From Guyparkeria sp016278265 (GTDB taxonomy: Bacteria; Pseudomonadota; Gammaproteobacteria; Halothiobacillales; Halothiobacillaceae), in NCBI RefSeq assembly GCF_044582145.1, contig NZ_JBDODO010000007.1: a stretch of 64,000 bases of DNA; one strand, given 5' to 3'. Positions 45,650 through 53,788 of the stretch are shown piece after piece; the stretch's first letter is position 1; each line of letters starts with the position of its first letter. A program made the translations under genes and the position numbers. The notes under the pieces are model-generated. The model saw only the letters and a list, made by a program, of their open reading frames with translations. It was not told where the DNA came from and made no database searches.

Positions 45650-46588
45650 TCAGTCCCGATACCGGTCGGCCTCGTCCGGCGGCGTGGTCTTGAAGTACTT
45701 GAGCGACCACATCAACTGGGCCGGGTCGTCGATCACCAGGTCCTCGATCACGCGGTTGATCGCCGCAGCCGCTTCGCGATCGTTGCCCGCGGGCAGGTCG
45801 ACCGGCTCGAGAAATCGCAACCGGTACTGCCCGGTGGTCTCGTCGAGCTGCCCGATCACGGGATAGACCGGCCGGCGGCTCGCCCGCGCCAGCTTGCCCG
45901 CCAGCGGCAAGGTCGCCTTTTCCACGCCGAAGAACGGCGCGAAGACGCTGTGCTCGGCCCCCAGATCCTCGTCAGCGATGTAGAAGAAGCTCCGCCCCGA
46001 GCGCAGGGCGCGCAGATGCGGCCCCATGCCGCGCTCGCGCGGCAACGCCTCGGTGCCGTGCCGGGTGCGCATGCCGCCGAACCACCAGTCGATCACCGGG
46101 TTGCGGGCAAACGGCTTGTAGATGGTCGAGCCCAGGACCGTTTCCGCCAGCATGGCCGCCGCCCACTCCAGCCCCACGCTGTGCACGGTGAGAATCAGTC
46201 CGGGCTCGGCGCGCAGCCGGTCGAGAATCGCCTGGCCCTCAACCTCGGTCTGGCGGGTCAGCTCGCCGCGGCCAGCACAGCGGACACGACCCAGATCCAG
46301 CAGGGCGAGCATGTGCCGGTCCAGGTATTGACGCAGCCATTGCTCGCGCGTCGCGGCCGTCTGATGCGGGAAACACAACCGCAGGTTGGTCGCGATGATC
46401 CCCGCCCGGCGCGGATTGAGGCGCCGGTACAGACCGGCAAGCGCACGCGCCACGGTGCGGCGCAGCGGATGGCCGCCGACCGCCAGCAGTCGCAGCAGGC
46501 CGATCCCCAGCCAGGTGGGCCAATAACGCGGGGCGAGCAGCCCGCGACGAAACACCGGCGGACCGACGGCGGCACGCCTCGGGCTCAT
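45650..46588 (-). CDS. Lipid A biosynthesis lauroyl-type acyltransferase LpxL
   Basis: LpxL transfers an acyl chain to Kdo2-lipid IVA. The 312-aa protein aligns well with E. coli LpxL by memory: PRYWPTWLGIGLLRLL at the start, NLRLCFPHQTAATREQW, the catalytic H-x4-E in TVHSVGLEWAA, RNPVIDWWFGGMRTRHG, SFFYIADEDLGAEHSVFAPFF, and LMWSLKYFKTTP at the end. The ATG at 46588 overlaps the trkH stop by 4 bases; the upstream open frame lies over trkH. It is the last gene of the leftward operon from def. Confidence 0.9.
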   Translation of the reverse strand: MSPRRAAVGPPVFRRGLLAPRYWPTWLGIGLLRLLAVGGHPLRRTVARALAGLYRRLNPRRAGIIATNLRLCFPHQTAATREQWLRQYLDRHMLALLDLGRVRCAGRGELTRQTEVEGQAILDRLRAEPGLILTVHSVGLEWAAAMLAETVLGSTIYKPFARNPVIDWWFGGMRTRHGTEALPRERGMGPHLRALRSGRSFFYIADEDLGAEHSVFAPFFGVEKATLPLAGKLARASRRPVYPVIGQLDETTGQYRLRFLEPVDLPAGNDREAAAAINRVIEDLVIDDPAQLMWSLKYFKTTPPDEADRYRD

Positions 46589-48036
46589 CGCCGCCAGAAC
46601 ATCGGCAACAGGATGGCCAGCACGGTGAAGATCTCGAGACGGCCGAGGATCATCGCCAGCATGCCCAGCCACAGCACCGGCTCCGACTCCGAGGCGAAAT
46701 TGCTGGCCACCGAGCCGATGCCCGGACCGAGGTTGGCGAGGGTGGCGAGCACCGCCCCCAGCGCCGACTCGATGTCCATGCCGGTGAACAGCATGGCGAA
46801 GAAGAAGAACAGAAAGGTGAACATCCAGGCGGCGAAGAAGGCCCACACGGCGCTGATCACACTTGGGTCAAGTGGACGCCCGCTCAGGCGGATGACGAAC
46901 ACCGCGTGCGGGTGGATCAGGCGGCGTATCTCGTGGAATCCCTGGCGGGCGAGCAGCATCACGCGCACCGATTTCATGCCGCCGGTGGTCGAGCCGGCAC
47001 AGCCGCCGATGACGGTGGTCATCACCAGCAGCAGCATCAGGAAGGGGCCATAAACGGTGTGATCCGTGGCGGTGTACCCCGTGGTCGTCGCGAACGAAAC
47101 CAGGTTGAACAGGTTTTGGCGCACCGTATCGAGCCAACTGCCCTCCGGCCAGTTCGCGAGGAAGAATGCCACGACCAACACGGCGACCGCCATCAGCCAG
47201 CCGATAAAGAAGCGCACCTCGGCACTGCGCCAGTAGGCACGTAGCGAGCCGTGCCGCAGCGCAATGAAATGCAGCGCCATGGGCAGCGCCCCGAGGATCA
47301 TGAAGACCATGGCCGTGACTTCCATGGTCGGGTTCTGGAAATAACCGAAACTTGCGTCGTGGGTGGAGAACCCCCCCGTCGCCACGGTGGTGAAGGCGTG
47401 GCCGACGGCATCGAACCAGGTCATGCCCTCGATCTTGTAGACCAGCGCACAGAGCACCGTGATGCCGGTGTACACCAGCCAGAGCACCTTGGCGGTCTCC
47501 GAGATGCGTCCCGACAGGCGCGAATCCTTGATCGGGCCGGTCATCTCGCCCTTGTAGAGCTGCATGCCACCCACACCCAGCAGCGGCAGGAAAGCCACCA
47601 CCAGCACGATGATCCCCAACCCGCCCAGCCATTGGAGTTGCTGGCGGTAGAACAGCAGCGAGCGCGGCAACTCATCGAGCCCCGTGATCACCGTTGCCCC
47701 GGTGGTGGTGATGCCCGAGACCGACTCGAACACCGACTGGGTAAAGCTCAGGCCCAACTCCGGCTGCAGGTAGATCGGCGTCGAGCCGATCAGCCCCAGG
47801 ACCACCCAGAACGACACCACGATCAACAGCCCATCACGCAGCTTCATCTCACGATGGTAATTACGGGTCAGCCCCCAGAGGATGCCGCCCAGCGTCACGC
47901 TGATGCCGAAACTCAGGGCAAAGGGCGTCAGGTTGGCATCACCCATCGCCCAGCCGACCAGCCACGGCGGAACAAAGGTCAGGCCGAAGACCATCAGGAG
48001 GATCCCGAGAATACGAACCACGATCAGAAATTGCAT
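46585..48036 (-). CDS. trkH: Trk potassium uptake transmembrane protein TrkH
   Basis: TrkH is the K+-conducting membrane subunit. The 483-aa protein has about 10-12 helices and four pore loops carrying filter-like glycines: SVSGITTTGATV, TVATGGFSTHD, FATTTGYTATD and LATLANLGPG. Together with TrkA it takes up K+ for osmotic balance, which fits a halotolerant sulfur oxidiser (inference). The gene follows trkA after 18 bases. Confidence 0.94.
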   Translation of the reverse strand: MQFLIVVRILGILLMVFGLTFVPPWLVGWAMGDANLTPFALSFGISVTLGGILWGLTRNYHREMKLRDGLLIVVSFWVVLGLIGSTPIYLQPELGLSFTQSVFESVSGITTTGATVITGLDELPRSLLFYRQQLQWLGGLGIIVLVVAFLPLLGVGGMQLYKGEMTGPIKDSRLSGRISETAKVLWLVYTGITVLCALVYKIEGMTWFDAVGHAFTTVATGGFSTHDASFGYFQNPTMEVTAMVFMILGALPMALHFIALRHGSLRAYWRSAEVRFFIGWLMAVAVLVVAFFLANWPEGSWLDTVRQNLFNLVSFATTTGYTATDHTVYGPFLMLLLVMTTVIGGCAGSTTGGMKSVRVMLLARQGFHEIRRLIHPHAVFVIRLSGRPLDPSVISAVWAFFAAWMFTFLFFFFAMLFTGMDIESALGAVLATLANLGPGIGSVASNFASESEPVLWLGMLAMILGRLEIFTVLAILLPMFWRR

Positions 48037-48054
48037 GGGATCTCGCTGCCGACC

Positions 48055-49431
48055 CTAGAAAAAGCCGAAGCCGACCGAGAATAGCTGCTCGATCTCGCCG
48101 ATACGGCGTTTGTCGGTCAGAAACAGCACCACGTGGTCATCGGCCTTGATGACCGTGTCGTGGTGCGCAATCAAGACCTCGTCGTCGCGCAGGATCGCGC
48201 CGATGGTGGTGCCACGCGGCAGGTCCAACGCATCGATGCGCCGGCCAACCACCCGCGAGGTGCCCTCGTCGCCGCGGGCGATGATCTCGATCGCCTCGGC
48301 CGCCCCACGGCGCAGGGAATACACGCTGACCACGTCGCCACGGCGCAGGTGGGTGAGTACCTCGCCAATAGTGATCTGGTGCGGCGACAGGGCGATATCG
48401 ATCGAGCCCATCTCGATCAGGTCGACGTACTCGGTACGGTTGACGATGCACATCGCCCGCCGGGCGCCCAGTCGTTTGGCCAGCATCGCCGCGAGGATAT
48501 TGTCCTCGTCGTCGTTGGTCAGCGCGAGGAAGACGTCCATGTCCTCGATGTTCTCTTCCTCGAGCAGTTCCGTGTCCGAGGCATTGCCCGAGAGCACGAT
48601 GCTGCGGTCGAGGGACGCCGACAGTTCGCGCGCACGACGCAGGTTGTGGCTGATCAGCTTGACCTGGTAGTCGTCCTCGAGCTTGGCGGCCAGCGCCCCG
48701 CCGATATTGCCGCCGCCCGCGATCATGATGCGTTTGTAGGGCTTGTCGAGTGGGCGCATCACGCTCATCACGCGGCGGATGTCGCTCTTCTTGGCGAGGA
48801 AGAATACCTCGTCGCCGGCGAGTAGGGAGGCATCTCCCTCGGGCGGGATCGAGGTGTCGTGGCGATAGATTGCCGCCACGCGCGCCTCGGTGTCCGGCAG
48901 CAACTCGCGCAGGCGGTGGATGGGCTCGCCCACCATCGGGCCGCCGCGGTCGACTTCCATGCCGATCAGCAGCAGCCTGCCGTCGCCGAACTCGCGCACC
49001 TGCAGGGCATCGGGGTATTTGATCAGCCGGGCGATGTAGTCCTTGATCAGCCGTTCGGGGCTGATGATGAAGTCGACCGGGATCGCCGCGTTGTCGAACA
49101 ACGCCGGATGATCCTGGTAGTCGGTCACCCGGATCCGCGCGACCTTGGTGGGCGTGTGGAACAGCGTCCAGGCGATCTGGCAGGCGAGCATGTTGGTCTC
49201 GTCGGAACTGGTGACCGCGATCAGGATGTCGGCATCCGCCGCGCCCGCCTCCTGCAGCACGCTCGGCTGCGAGCCCAAGCCGGTCACCGTGCGGATGTCC
49301 AGGCGTTCCTGCAGCCAGTTGAGCGCCTCGGCGTCGGTGTCGACCACCGTGACCGAGTTGTCGGTTTCGGTCGCCAGCGCGGTCGCCACCGAGCTGCCCA
49401 CCTGGCCCGCCCCCAATACGATCACCTTCAT
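48055..49431 (-). CDS. trkA: Trk potassium uptake regulatory protein TrkA
   Basis: TrkA is the cytosolic NAD(H)-binding gate of TrkH. The 458-aa protein contains two RCK units: the first begins MKVIVLGAGQVGSSVA with VVDTDAEALNWL, the second IMIAGGGNIGGALAAKLE. Each is followed by a TrkA-C domain. It is coupled to the ntrX-like gene by a 4-base overlap (ATGA) and precedes trkH, an order common in gammaproteobacteria. Confidence 0.96.
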   Translation of the reverse strand: MKVIVLGAGQVGSSVATALATETDNSVTVVDTDAEALNWLQERLDIRTVTGLGSQPSVLQEAGAADADILIAVTSSDETNMLACQIAWTLFHTPTKVARIRVTDYQDHPALFDNAAIPVDFIISPERLIKDYIARLIKYPDALQVREFGDGRLLLIGMEVDRGGPMVGEPIHRLRELLPDTEARVAAIYRHDTSIPPEGDASLLAGDEVFFLAKKSDIRRVMSVMRPLDKPYKRIMIAGGGNIGGALAAKLEDDYQVKLISHNLRRARELSASLDRSIVLSGNASDTELLEEENIEDMDVFLALTNDDEDNILAAMLAKRLGARRAMCIVNRTEYVDLIEMGSIDIALSPHQITIGEVLTHLRRGDVVSVYSLRRGAAEAIEIIARGDEGTSRVVGRRIDALDLPRGTTIGAILRDDEVLIAHHDTVIKADDHVVLFLTDKRRIGEIEQLFSVGFGFF

Positions 49432-50828
49432 GCGCTCGTCCCCGTGGAGCGTTCGCCGCCGGTCTGGATACCCAGCGATTTGAGCTTTCGATAGAGATTG
49501 GTGCGTTCCATGCCGGTGCGCCGCGACAGCTCGGTCATCGAGCCGTCGACGTTCTTCAGCTGGGCTAGCAGGTAGCGCCGCTCGAATTCGTCACGCGCCT
49601 CGCGCAAGGGCAGGTCGAGGTTGAGTGACACCAGCGCCGGGCTTTTCTCCGCGCCGGCCTCGTCGATGGGCGCCAGCCCCAGCGCCCGCTGGACTTCCTG
49701 CTCGTCGATCACCTCGCCAGTACCGAGGATCAGCAGGCGCTGAACCAGGTTCTTTAGCTCGCGGACGTTGCCCGACCAGTGGTGGTAGCGCAGCAGATTG
49801 CGTGCACCGATGGTCAGCTCGCGTCGCGGCAGCCCCTCGACCTTGTGGGCCGTCTCGAGGTAGTGCGACAACAGCACCGGGATGTCCTCGGGATGCTCGC
49901 GCAGCGACTCGATATGCACCGGCACCACCGAGAGGTGGTAGTAGAGATCCTCGCGGAAGTTGCCGGCGCGCACCTCGGCCTCGAGATCCTTGCGGGTCGC
50001 GGCGATCACCCGCACGTCCACCCGCACCGGGTCGTTGCCACCGACGCGGAAGAACGACTGGCTTTCGAGCGCCGAGATCAGCTGCATCTGGGTCTGCTCG
50101 TCCATGTCGGCCGCCTCGGCGATGAACAGCGTGCCGCCGTTGGCCTGCTCGAGCAGCCCGTAGCGGATGCGCCCGTCCTCCTCGGCACCGAACAGCTCGA
50201 CCGCGGCATTCTGCCGGCCGGAAACCGCGCTGCCGCCGGTATCGACGAACGGGAAATGCCGTCGCGGCGAGTTGCGATGGATGAAACGAGCCAGCGCCTG
50301 CTTGCCGGTACCCGGCTCGCCGGAGATCAGCACCCAGGCATCGTGGTCGGCGATCTTCTTCGCCTGATCGCGCAACTCCTGCATGTACTCGGAGTCGCCG
50401 ATCAGGTCGAGCGGATCGACCTCACCCCGCTTGAGCGCCGCGTTCTCCTGCGCCAGGCGCCGGTTGTCCAACGCGTGTTCGATCAGCAGCAACAACTTGT
50501 CGAGCGAGATGGGCTTTTCGATGAAGTCGAATGCACCCAGACGAGTGGCCTCGACGGCCGTCTCGACCGTGCCGTGGCCCGACATCATGATCACCGGCCA
50601 GACCAGCTGGTCGCGTTCGTGCCATTCGCGCAGCAGCCCGATGCCATCCGTGCCCGGCATCCAGATATCCAGCAGGATCAGGTCGGGCCGTCGAACCGCG
50701 ATCGAGCCGCGCGCCTCGATGGCGTCGGCCGCGCTGCTGACGGTGAACCCTTCGTCCTCGAGCACGTCACCCAACAGGCTGCGGATCTCGCTCTCGTCAT
50801 CGACGACCAGGATGTGTCCAATACTCAT
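49428..50828 (-). CDS. NtrX-like response regulator lacking the sigma54-contact loop
   Basis: This 466-aa protein has the receiver domain with Asp54 (ILLDIWMPGTDG), an AAA+ domain and a Fis-type DNA-binding end (ELSRRTGMERTNLYRKL). The AAA+ core is degenerate: Walker A is GEPGTGKQ, the GAFTGA loop is replaced (ELFGAEEDGRIRYGLLE), and Walker B is GGTLFIAEAADM, with alanine for the usual aspartate. It probably cannot activate sigma54 and may act as a DNA-binding regulator instead. NtrX proteins without GAFTGA are known in other proteobacteria. It is coupled to the kinase upstream and trkA downstream. Confidence 0.88.
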   Translation of the reverse strand: MSIGHILVVDDESEIRSLLGDVLEDEGFTVSSAADAIEARGSIAVRRPDLILLDIWMPGTDGIGLLREWHERDQLVWPVIMMSGHGTVETAVEATRLGAFDFIEKPISLDKLLLLIEHALDNRRLAQENAALKRGEVDPLDLIGDSEYMQELRDQAKKIADHDAWVLISGEPGTGKQALARFIHRNSPRRHFPFVDTGGSAVSGRQNAAVELFGAEEDGRIRYGLLEQANGGTLFIAEAADMDEQTQMQLISALESQSFFRVGGNDPVRVDVRVIAATRKDLEAEVRAGNFREDLYYHLSVVPVHIESLREHPEDIPVLLSHYLETAHKVEGLPRRELTIGARNLLRYHHWSGNVRELKNLVQRLLILGTGEVIDEQEVQRALGLAPIDEAGAEKSPALVSLNLDLPLREARDEFERRYLLAQLKNVDGSMTELSRRTGMERTNLYRKLKSLGIQTGGERSTGTSA

Positions 50829-50831
50829 TCG

Positions 50832-53213
50832 TCAGGAAGTTCCCGTTTCTCCGTGGGAGCCATTGCGGCGGCCCTTTTCGATGTGGTCGCCAGCGCGGCG
50901 CCCCTTTTGGACGTGGTCGCCAGCGCGGCGGCGTTTCACGCGCGCGTCGCAGCGACCCGATTCCAAGGGTAGGCGAATCGTAACGCGAGCACCGTGATTG
51001 GCAAGCCGCCGGCCCGCCTCGGTGTCGTCGTTCTCCGGCTGCTCGAACGCGTTCCAGGCATGCACGGCCCCGGCATGCTCCTCGACGATTTTCTTGACGA
51101 TCGCCAATCCCAGACCCGAGCCCTTGGGCCGGGTGGTCGCGTAGGGTTCGAACAGGCGGTCGAGTATCTCGGCCGGGAAGCCCGGTCCGTTGTCGGCCAC
51201 CGTCAGTTCGGCCAGGCAATGCCCTTCCTCACCAATCACGCGCAGGTCGATCAACACGATCGGCTCGCCGGCCACCGCGCCGCGTTCATCCAGCGCCTGG
51301 CTGGCGTTGCGGATCAGGTTGTGCAGCAATTGCCGCAGTCGATTACCGTCACCCTCGACCCAGACCGGTTCGTCGAGCTCCGGCAGGTAGCGCACCTTGA
51401 CGGCCGTATTGCCACGGTAGAGCTCGACGGTCTGCCCGGCCAGGGCCTGCAGGTCGAGCCGCTGAAGACTTACGTCCGGGCTGCGCGCGTAATCGGCGAA
51501 TTCATTGACCATGTGCTTCATGGCATCGACCTGGGCAATGATCGTGGCGGTGGCGCGATCGAGGATCGGCGCATGTTCCTCGTCGAGCTGCGACAGGATA
51601 CGCCGGCGCAGCCGCTCGGCCGACAGCCCGATCGGGGTGAGCGGATTCTTGATCTCGTGGGCCAGGCGACGCGCGACCTCCGACCACGCCGCGTCACGCT
51701 GGGCCTGGATCAGCGCGGTGACGTCCTCGAGGACCATCACGTAACCGCCGGCGTCCGCCTCGCCATCCGGCGGCAGTGCTGCCAGCCGGGCCAGCAGCAC
51801 CTTGCGGCCGCTGCCGTTCATGATGCGCACCTGGGCCTCGACCGTCTCGCCCGGCGGCGGCCCGGCCGTACCCAGCCGATCGAGAAACGCCTCGCACAAC
51901 GGCAACAGGCTCGCATGCTCGCGGCAGACCGCCTGCAAGGACCCCTCGAACAGCTCCTCGGAGGCCACGCCCAGAATCTGCTGAGCGGCCGAGTTACCAC
52001 TGATGATGCGCCCATCGAAGGACAGTGTCAGCACCCCCGAGGACAGATGCTGGATCACGGTGTCCAGGTAGTCGCGCTCCTTGTCGGCCAGTTCCTGGAG
52101 CTCACGCATCACCTCGTGGGCCCGCCGCACCCGGGCCGTCATGGTGTTGAACGACTGGACCAGCTGGCCGAGATCGTCACGCCGGTCGACTGGCAGGCGC
52201 AGGCTGTAGTCGCCCTCCGCGACCGCCTGGGTGCCCGCGGCCAGTTCGCGGATCGGACTGAGCAGTTTTCGCGCGGCCAGGAAGGCCAGCCAGACCGCCG
52301 TGAGCAACGACAACAGCAGCGCCAGAGTCAGGGCCAGGGTGAAGGTCTGCTTGAGCGAGCTGTGCAGGTAGACCAGCTCGCGGTAGTCGTTGAAGGCGTC
52401 CTGCACGCTCTTGGAGAGCTGGTTGGCCTCGTCGGGCACATCGAACAGCGCCTGCAGGACGCGCTTGCCGCCCTCGCTGATGAGCCCCGCCTCCATTGGC
52501 ACCACCACCCGGATCTGCAGGTTGCCGTCGCCGCCGGGGTCCAGGCCGATAAAATCTCGCCCGGAGCGGGCATGCGCCAGCGCGGTTTCGTCGGCACGAG
52601 CCGGCACGATACTGGTGGCATCCTCGGAGGAGGAGGCGACGATCAGGTTGCGCTGGCCGAGAATGGTCATCTCCTCGGCGCCGGTGGTGCGCCGCATCTG
52701 CGAGAGCTCCAGCGCAATGAGCTCCGAGCCGCCATCCTGCAGTTCGCTGGCGGCGCGGCGGGTCTGCTCCAAGGCCTGGCGCATGCGTCCGTCGAAGGAC
52801 ATCTGCGACAGGGAAAGGGCATCGGTCATCGCCTGCTCGACCTGCACGTCGAACCAGGAATCGATGCCGCGCTGCACGAAGGTGAGCGAGAAGTAGAAGA
52901 CGATTGCCACCGGCACCACCGACAGCGCGACGAAGGTCACCACTAGACGCGCAGTCAGCCGGGAGCCGGGCGTGCCGCGGCGATAATCGCGGATCAGCCG
53001 GACGATATGCCAGAGCACCACGGCGGCGAGGAACAACAGCCCCACCGCGCTGACACCCAGCAGGGCCAGGAACAGCCCCTCGGGCTGCTCGACGGCACGC
53101 AGCGAGTCGGAGACCAGATACAGCAGCGCCAGCAGCAGCACGATGACCATCGCGCTGATCGGCGGGATGGCCCGCCTCACCCAGCGTTGCATGCGGCGGC
53201 CCAGGCGCGTCAT
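50832..53213 (-). CDS. NtrY-like membrane sensor histidine kinase
   Basis: This 793-aa kinase has two or three N-terminal helices (about residues 15-40, 50-75 and 90-115), an extracytoplasmic region to about 290, another helix, HAMP, a PAS domain (GVLTLSFDGRIISGNS), a HisKA domain (RRLAHEIKNPLTPIG) and an HATPase domain (DNGPGFPAEILDRLFEPY, GSGLGLAIV). It pairs with the NtrX-like regulator 3 bases away. The C-terminus carries a 10-residue tandem repeat (RRAGDHxxKG) beyond the catalytic domain. The ATG at 53213 overlaps the DUF4390 stop; an ATG 24 bases earlier is less likely. Confidence 0.9.
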   Translation of the reverse strand: MTRLGRRMQRWVRRAIPPISAMVIVLLLALLYLVSDSLRAVEQPEGLFLALLGVSAVGLLFLAAVVLWHIVRLIRDYRRGTPGSRLTARLVVTFVALSVVPVAIVFYFSLTFVQRGIDSWFDVQVEQAMTDALSLSQMSFDGRMRQALEQTRRAASELQDGGSELIALELSQMRRTTGAEEMTILGQRNLIVASSSEDATSIVPARADETALAHARSGRDFIGLDPGGDGNLQIRVVVPMEAGLISEGGKRVLQALFDVPDEANQLSKSVQDAFNDYRELVYLHSSLKQTFTLALTLALLLSLLTAVWLAFLAARKLLSPIRELAAGTQAVAEGDYSLRLPVDRRDDLGQLVQSFNTMTARVRRAHEVMRELQELADKERDYLDTVIQHLSSGVLTLSFDGRIISGNSAAQQILGVASEELFEGSLQAVCREHASLLPLCEAFLDRLGTAGPPPGETVEAQVRIMNGSGRKVLLARLAALPPDGEADAGGYVMVLEDVTALIQAQRDAAWSEVARRLAHEIKNPLTPIGLSAERLRRRILSQLDEEHAPILDRATATIIAQVDAMKHMVNEFADYARSPDVSLQRLDLQALAGQTVELYRGNTAVKVRYLPELDEPVWVEGDGNRLRQLLHNLIRNASQALDERGAVAGEPIVLIDLRVIGEEGHCLAELTVADNGPGFPAEILDRLFEPYATTRPKGSGLGLAIVKKIVEEHAGAVHAWNAFEQPENDDTEAGRRLANHGARVTIRLPLESGRCDARVKRRRAGDHVQKGRRAGDHIEKGRRNGSHGETGTS
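50865..50924 (-). repeat. 30-bp tandem repeat in the 3' end of the ntrY-like gene
   Basis: Two 30-bp units, 50865-50894 and 50895-50924, agree at all but four positions, and a partial third follows from 50925. Each starts GCGGCG and ends GTGGTCGCCAGC on the + strand. Translated leftwards they give 10-residue repeats RRAGDHVQKG and RRAGDHIEKG, and a looser third copy RRNGSHGETG. The unit length is a multiple of three, so copy-number change would keep the frame. Confidence 0.85.
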
Positions 53214-53788
53214 CCCCGCACCTCCGAAAGCCCCCACAGGAACCAGTCACTGTCGAGATCCCAGGCATCCTCGAACAGGGCCGGGATCCGCAGCGGCAAC
53301 GGCAACTTGTTGACGTCCAGCGTCACGCGCAGCTTGCCCAACAGGCGCGGCTTGTCGGCCAGCGGCGCCCAGGGACCCAGCCGCCAGGCGCGCACATGTG
53401 CGAGCGACGCGACCGCGCCGGCCAGCTCGGAAAAGGTGTGCGTCTCACGGGCGTGAAAATCGGTAACCATCCAGGTGCGGGACAGGGCGTGGTACTCCAG
53501 GCGCAGACGCCGCCGATCGGACAGCAGCCGCCGATCCCAGAGCCATTCGCGCGGCTCGACAATCTCCGCCTCGACGATCAGGTTCAGGGCAATCGAGTTG
53601 CGCAGCGCCTCGATCACCTCGCTGCCCAGCGACAATTCGAGGTTGGCGTCCAGGAACACCGATTCCTCGCGCACCTCGGCGTGCACGTCGATCACCCGGG
53701 CATCCGCGAGCAGCCCGGTCGAGCCACCGAGCCCGACGACGAGCATCAGGAGCAACCAACCCGGGCGTGACACGCGGACCCACGTCAT
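53210..53788 (-). CDS. DUF4390 exported protein
   Basis: This 192-aa protein has an N-terminal signal or anchor helix (about residues 10-30) and a DUF4390 pattern: DANLELSLGSEVIEALRNSIAL, then EWLWDRRLLSDRRRLRLEYHAL, and LRIPALFEDAWDLDSDWFLW. The function is unknown; family genes lie between rsmB and an ntrY-like kinase in many gammaproteobacteria, as here. It overlaps both neighbours by 4 bases. Confidence 0.85.
   Translation of the reverse strand: MTWVRVSRPGWLLLMLVVGLGGSTGLLADARVIDVHAEVREESVFLDANLELSLGSEVIEALRNSIALNLIVEAEIVEPREWLWDRRLLSDRRRLRLEYHALSRTWMVTDFHARETHTFSELAGAVASLAHVRAWRLGPWAPLADKPRLLGKLRVTLDVNKLPLPLRIPALFEDAWDLDSDWFLWGLSEVRG

Noticed and set aside
50994..52946. A 650-codon open frame antisense to the ntrY-like gene
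   Set aside because: The opposite strand carries intact HAMP, PAS, HisKA and HATPase motifs; this frame carries none.
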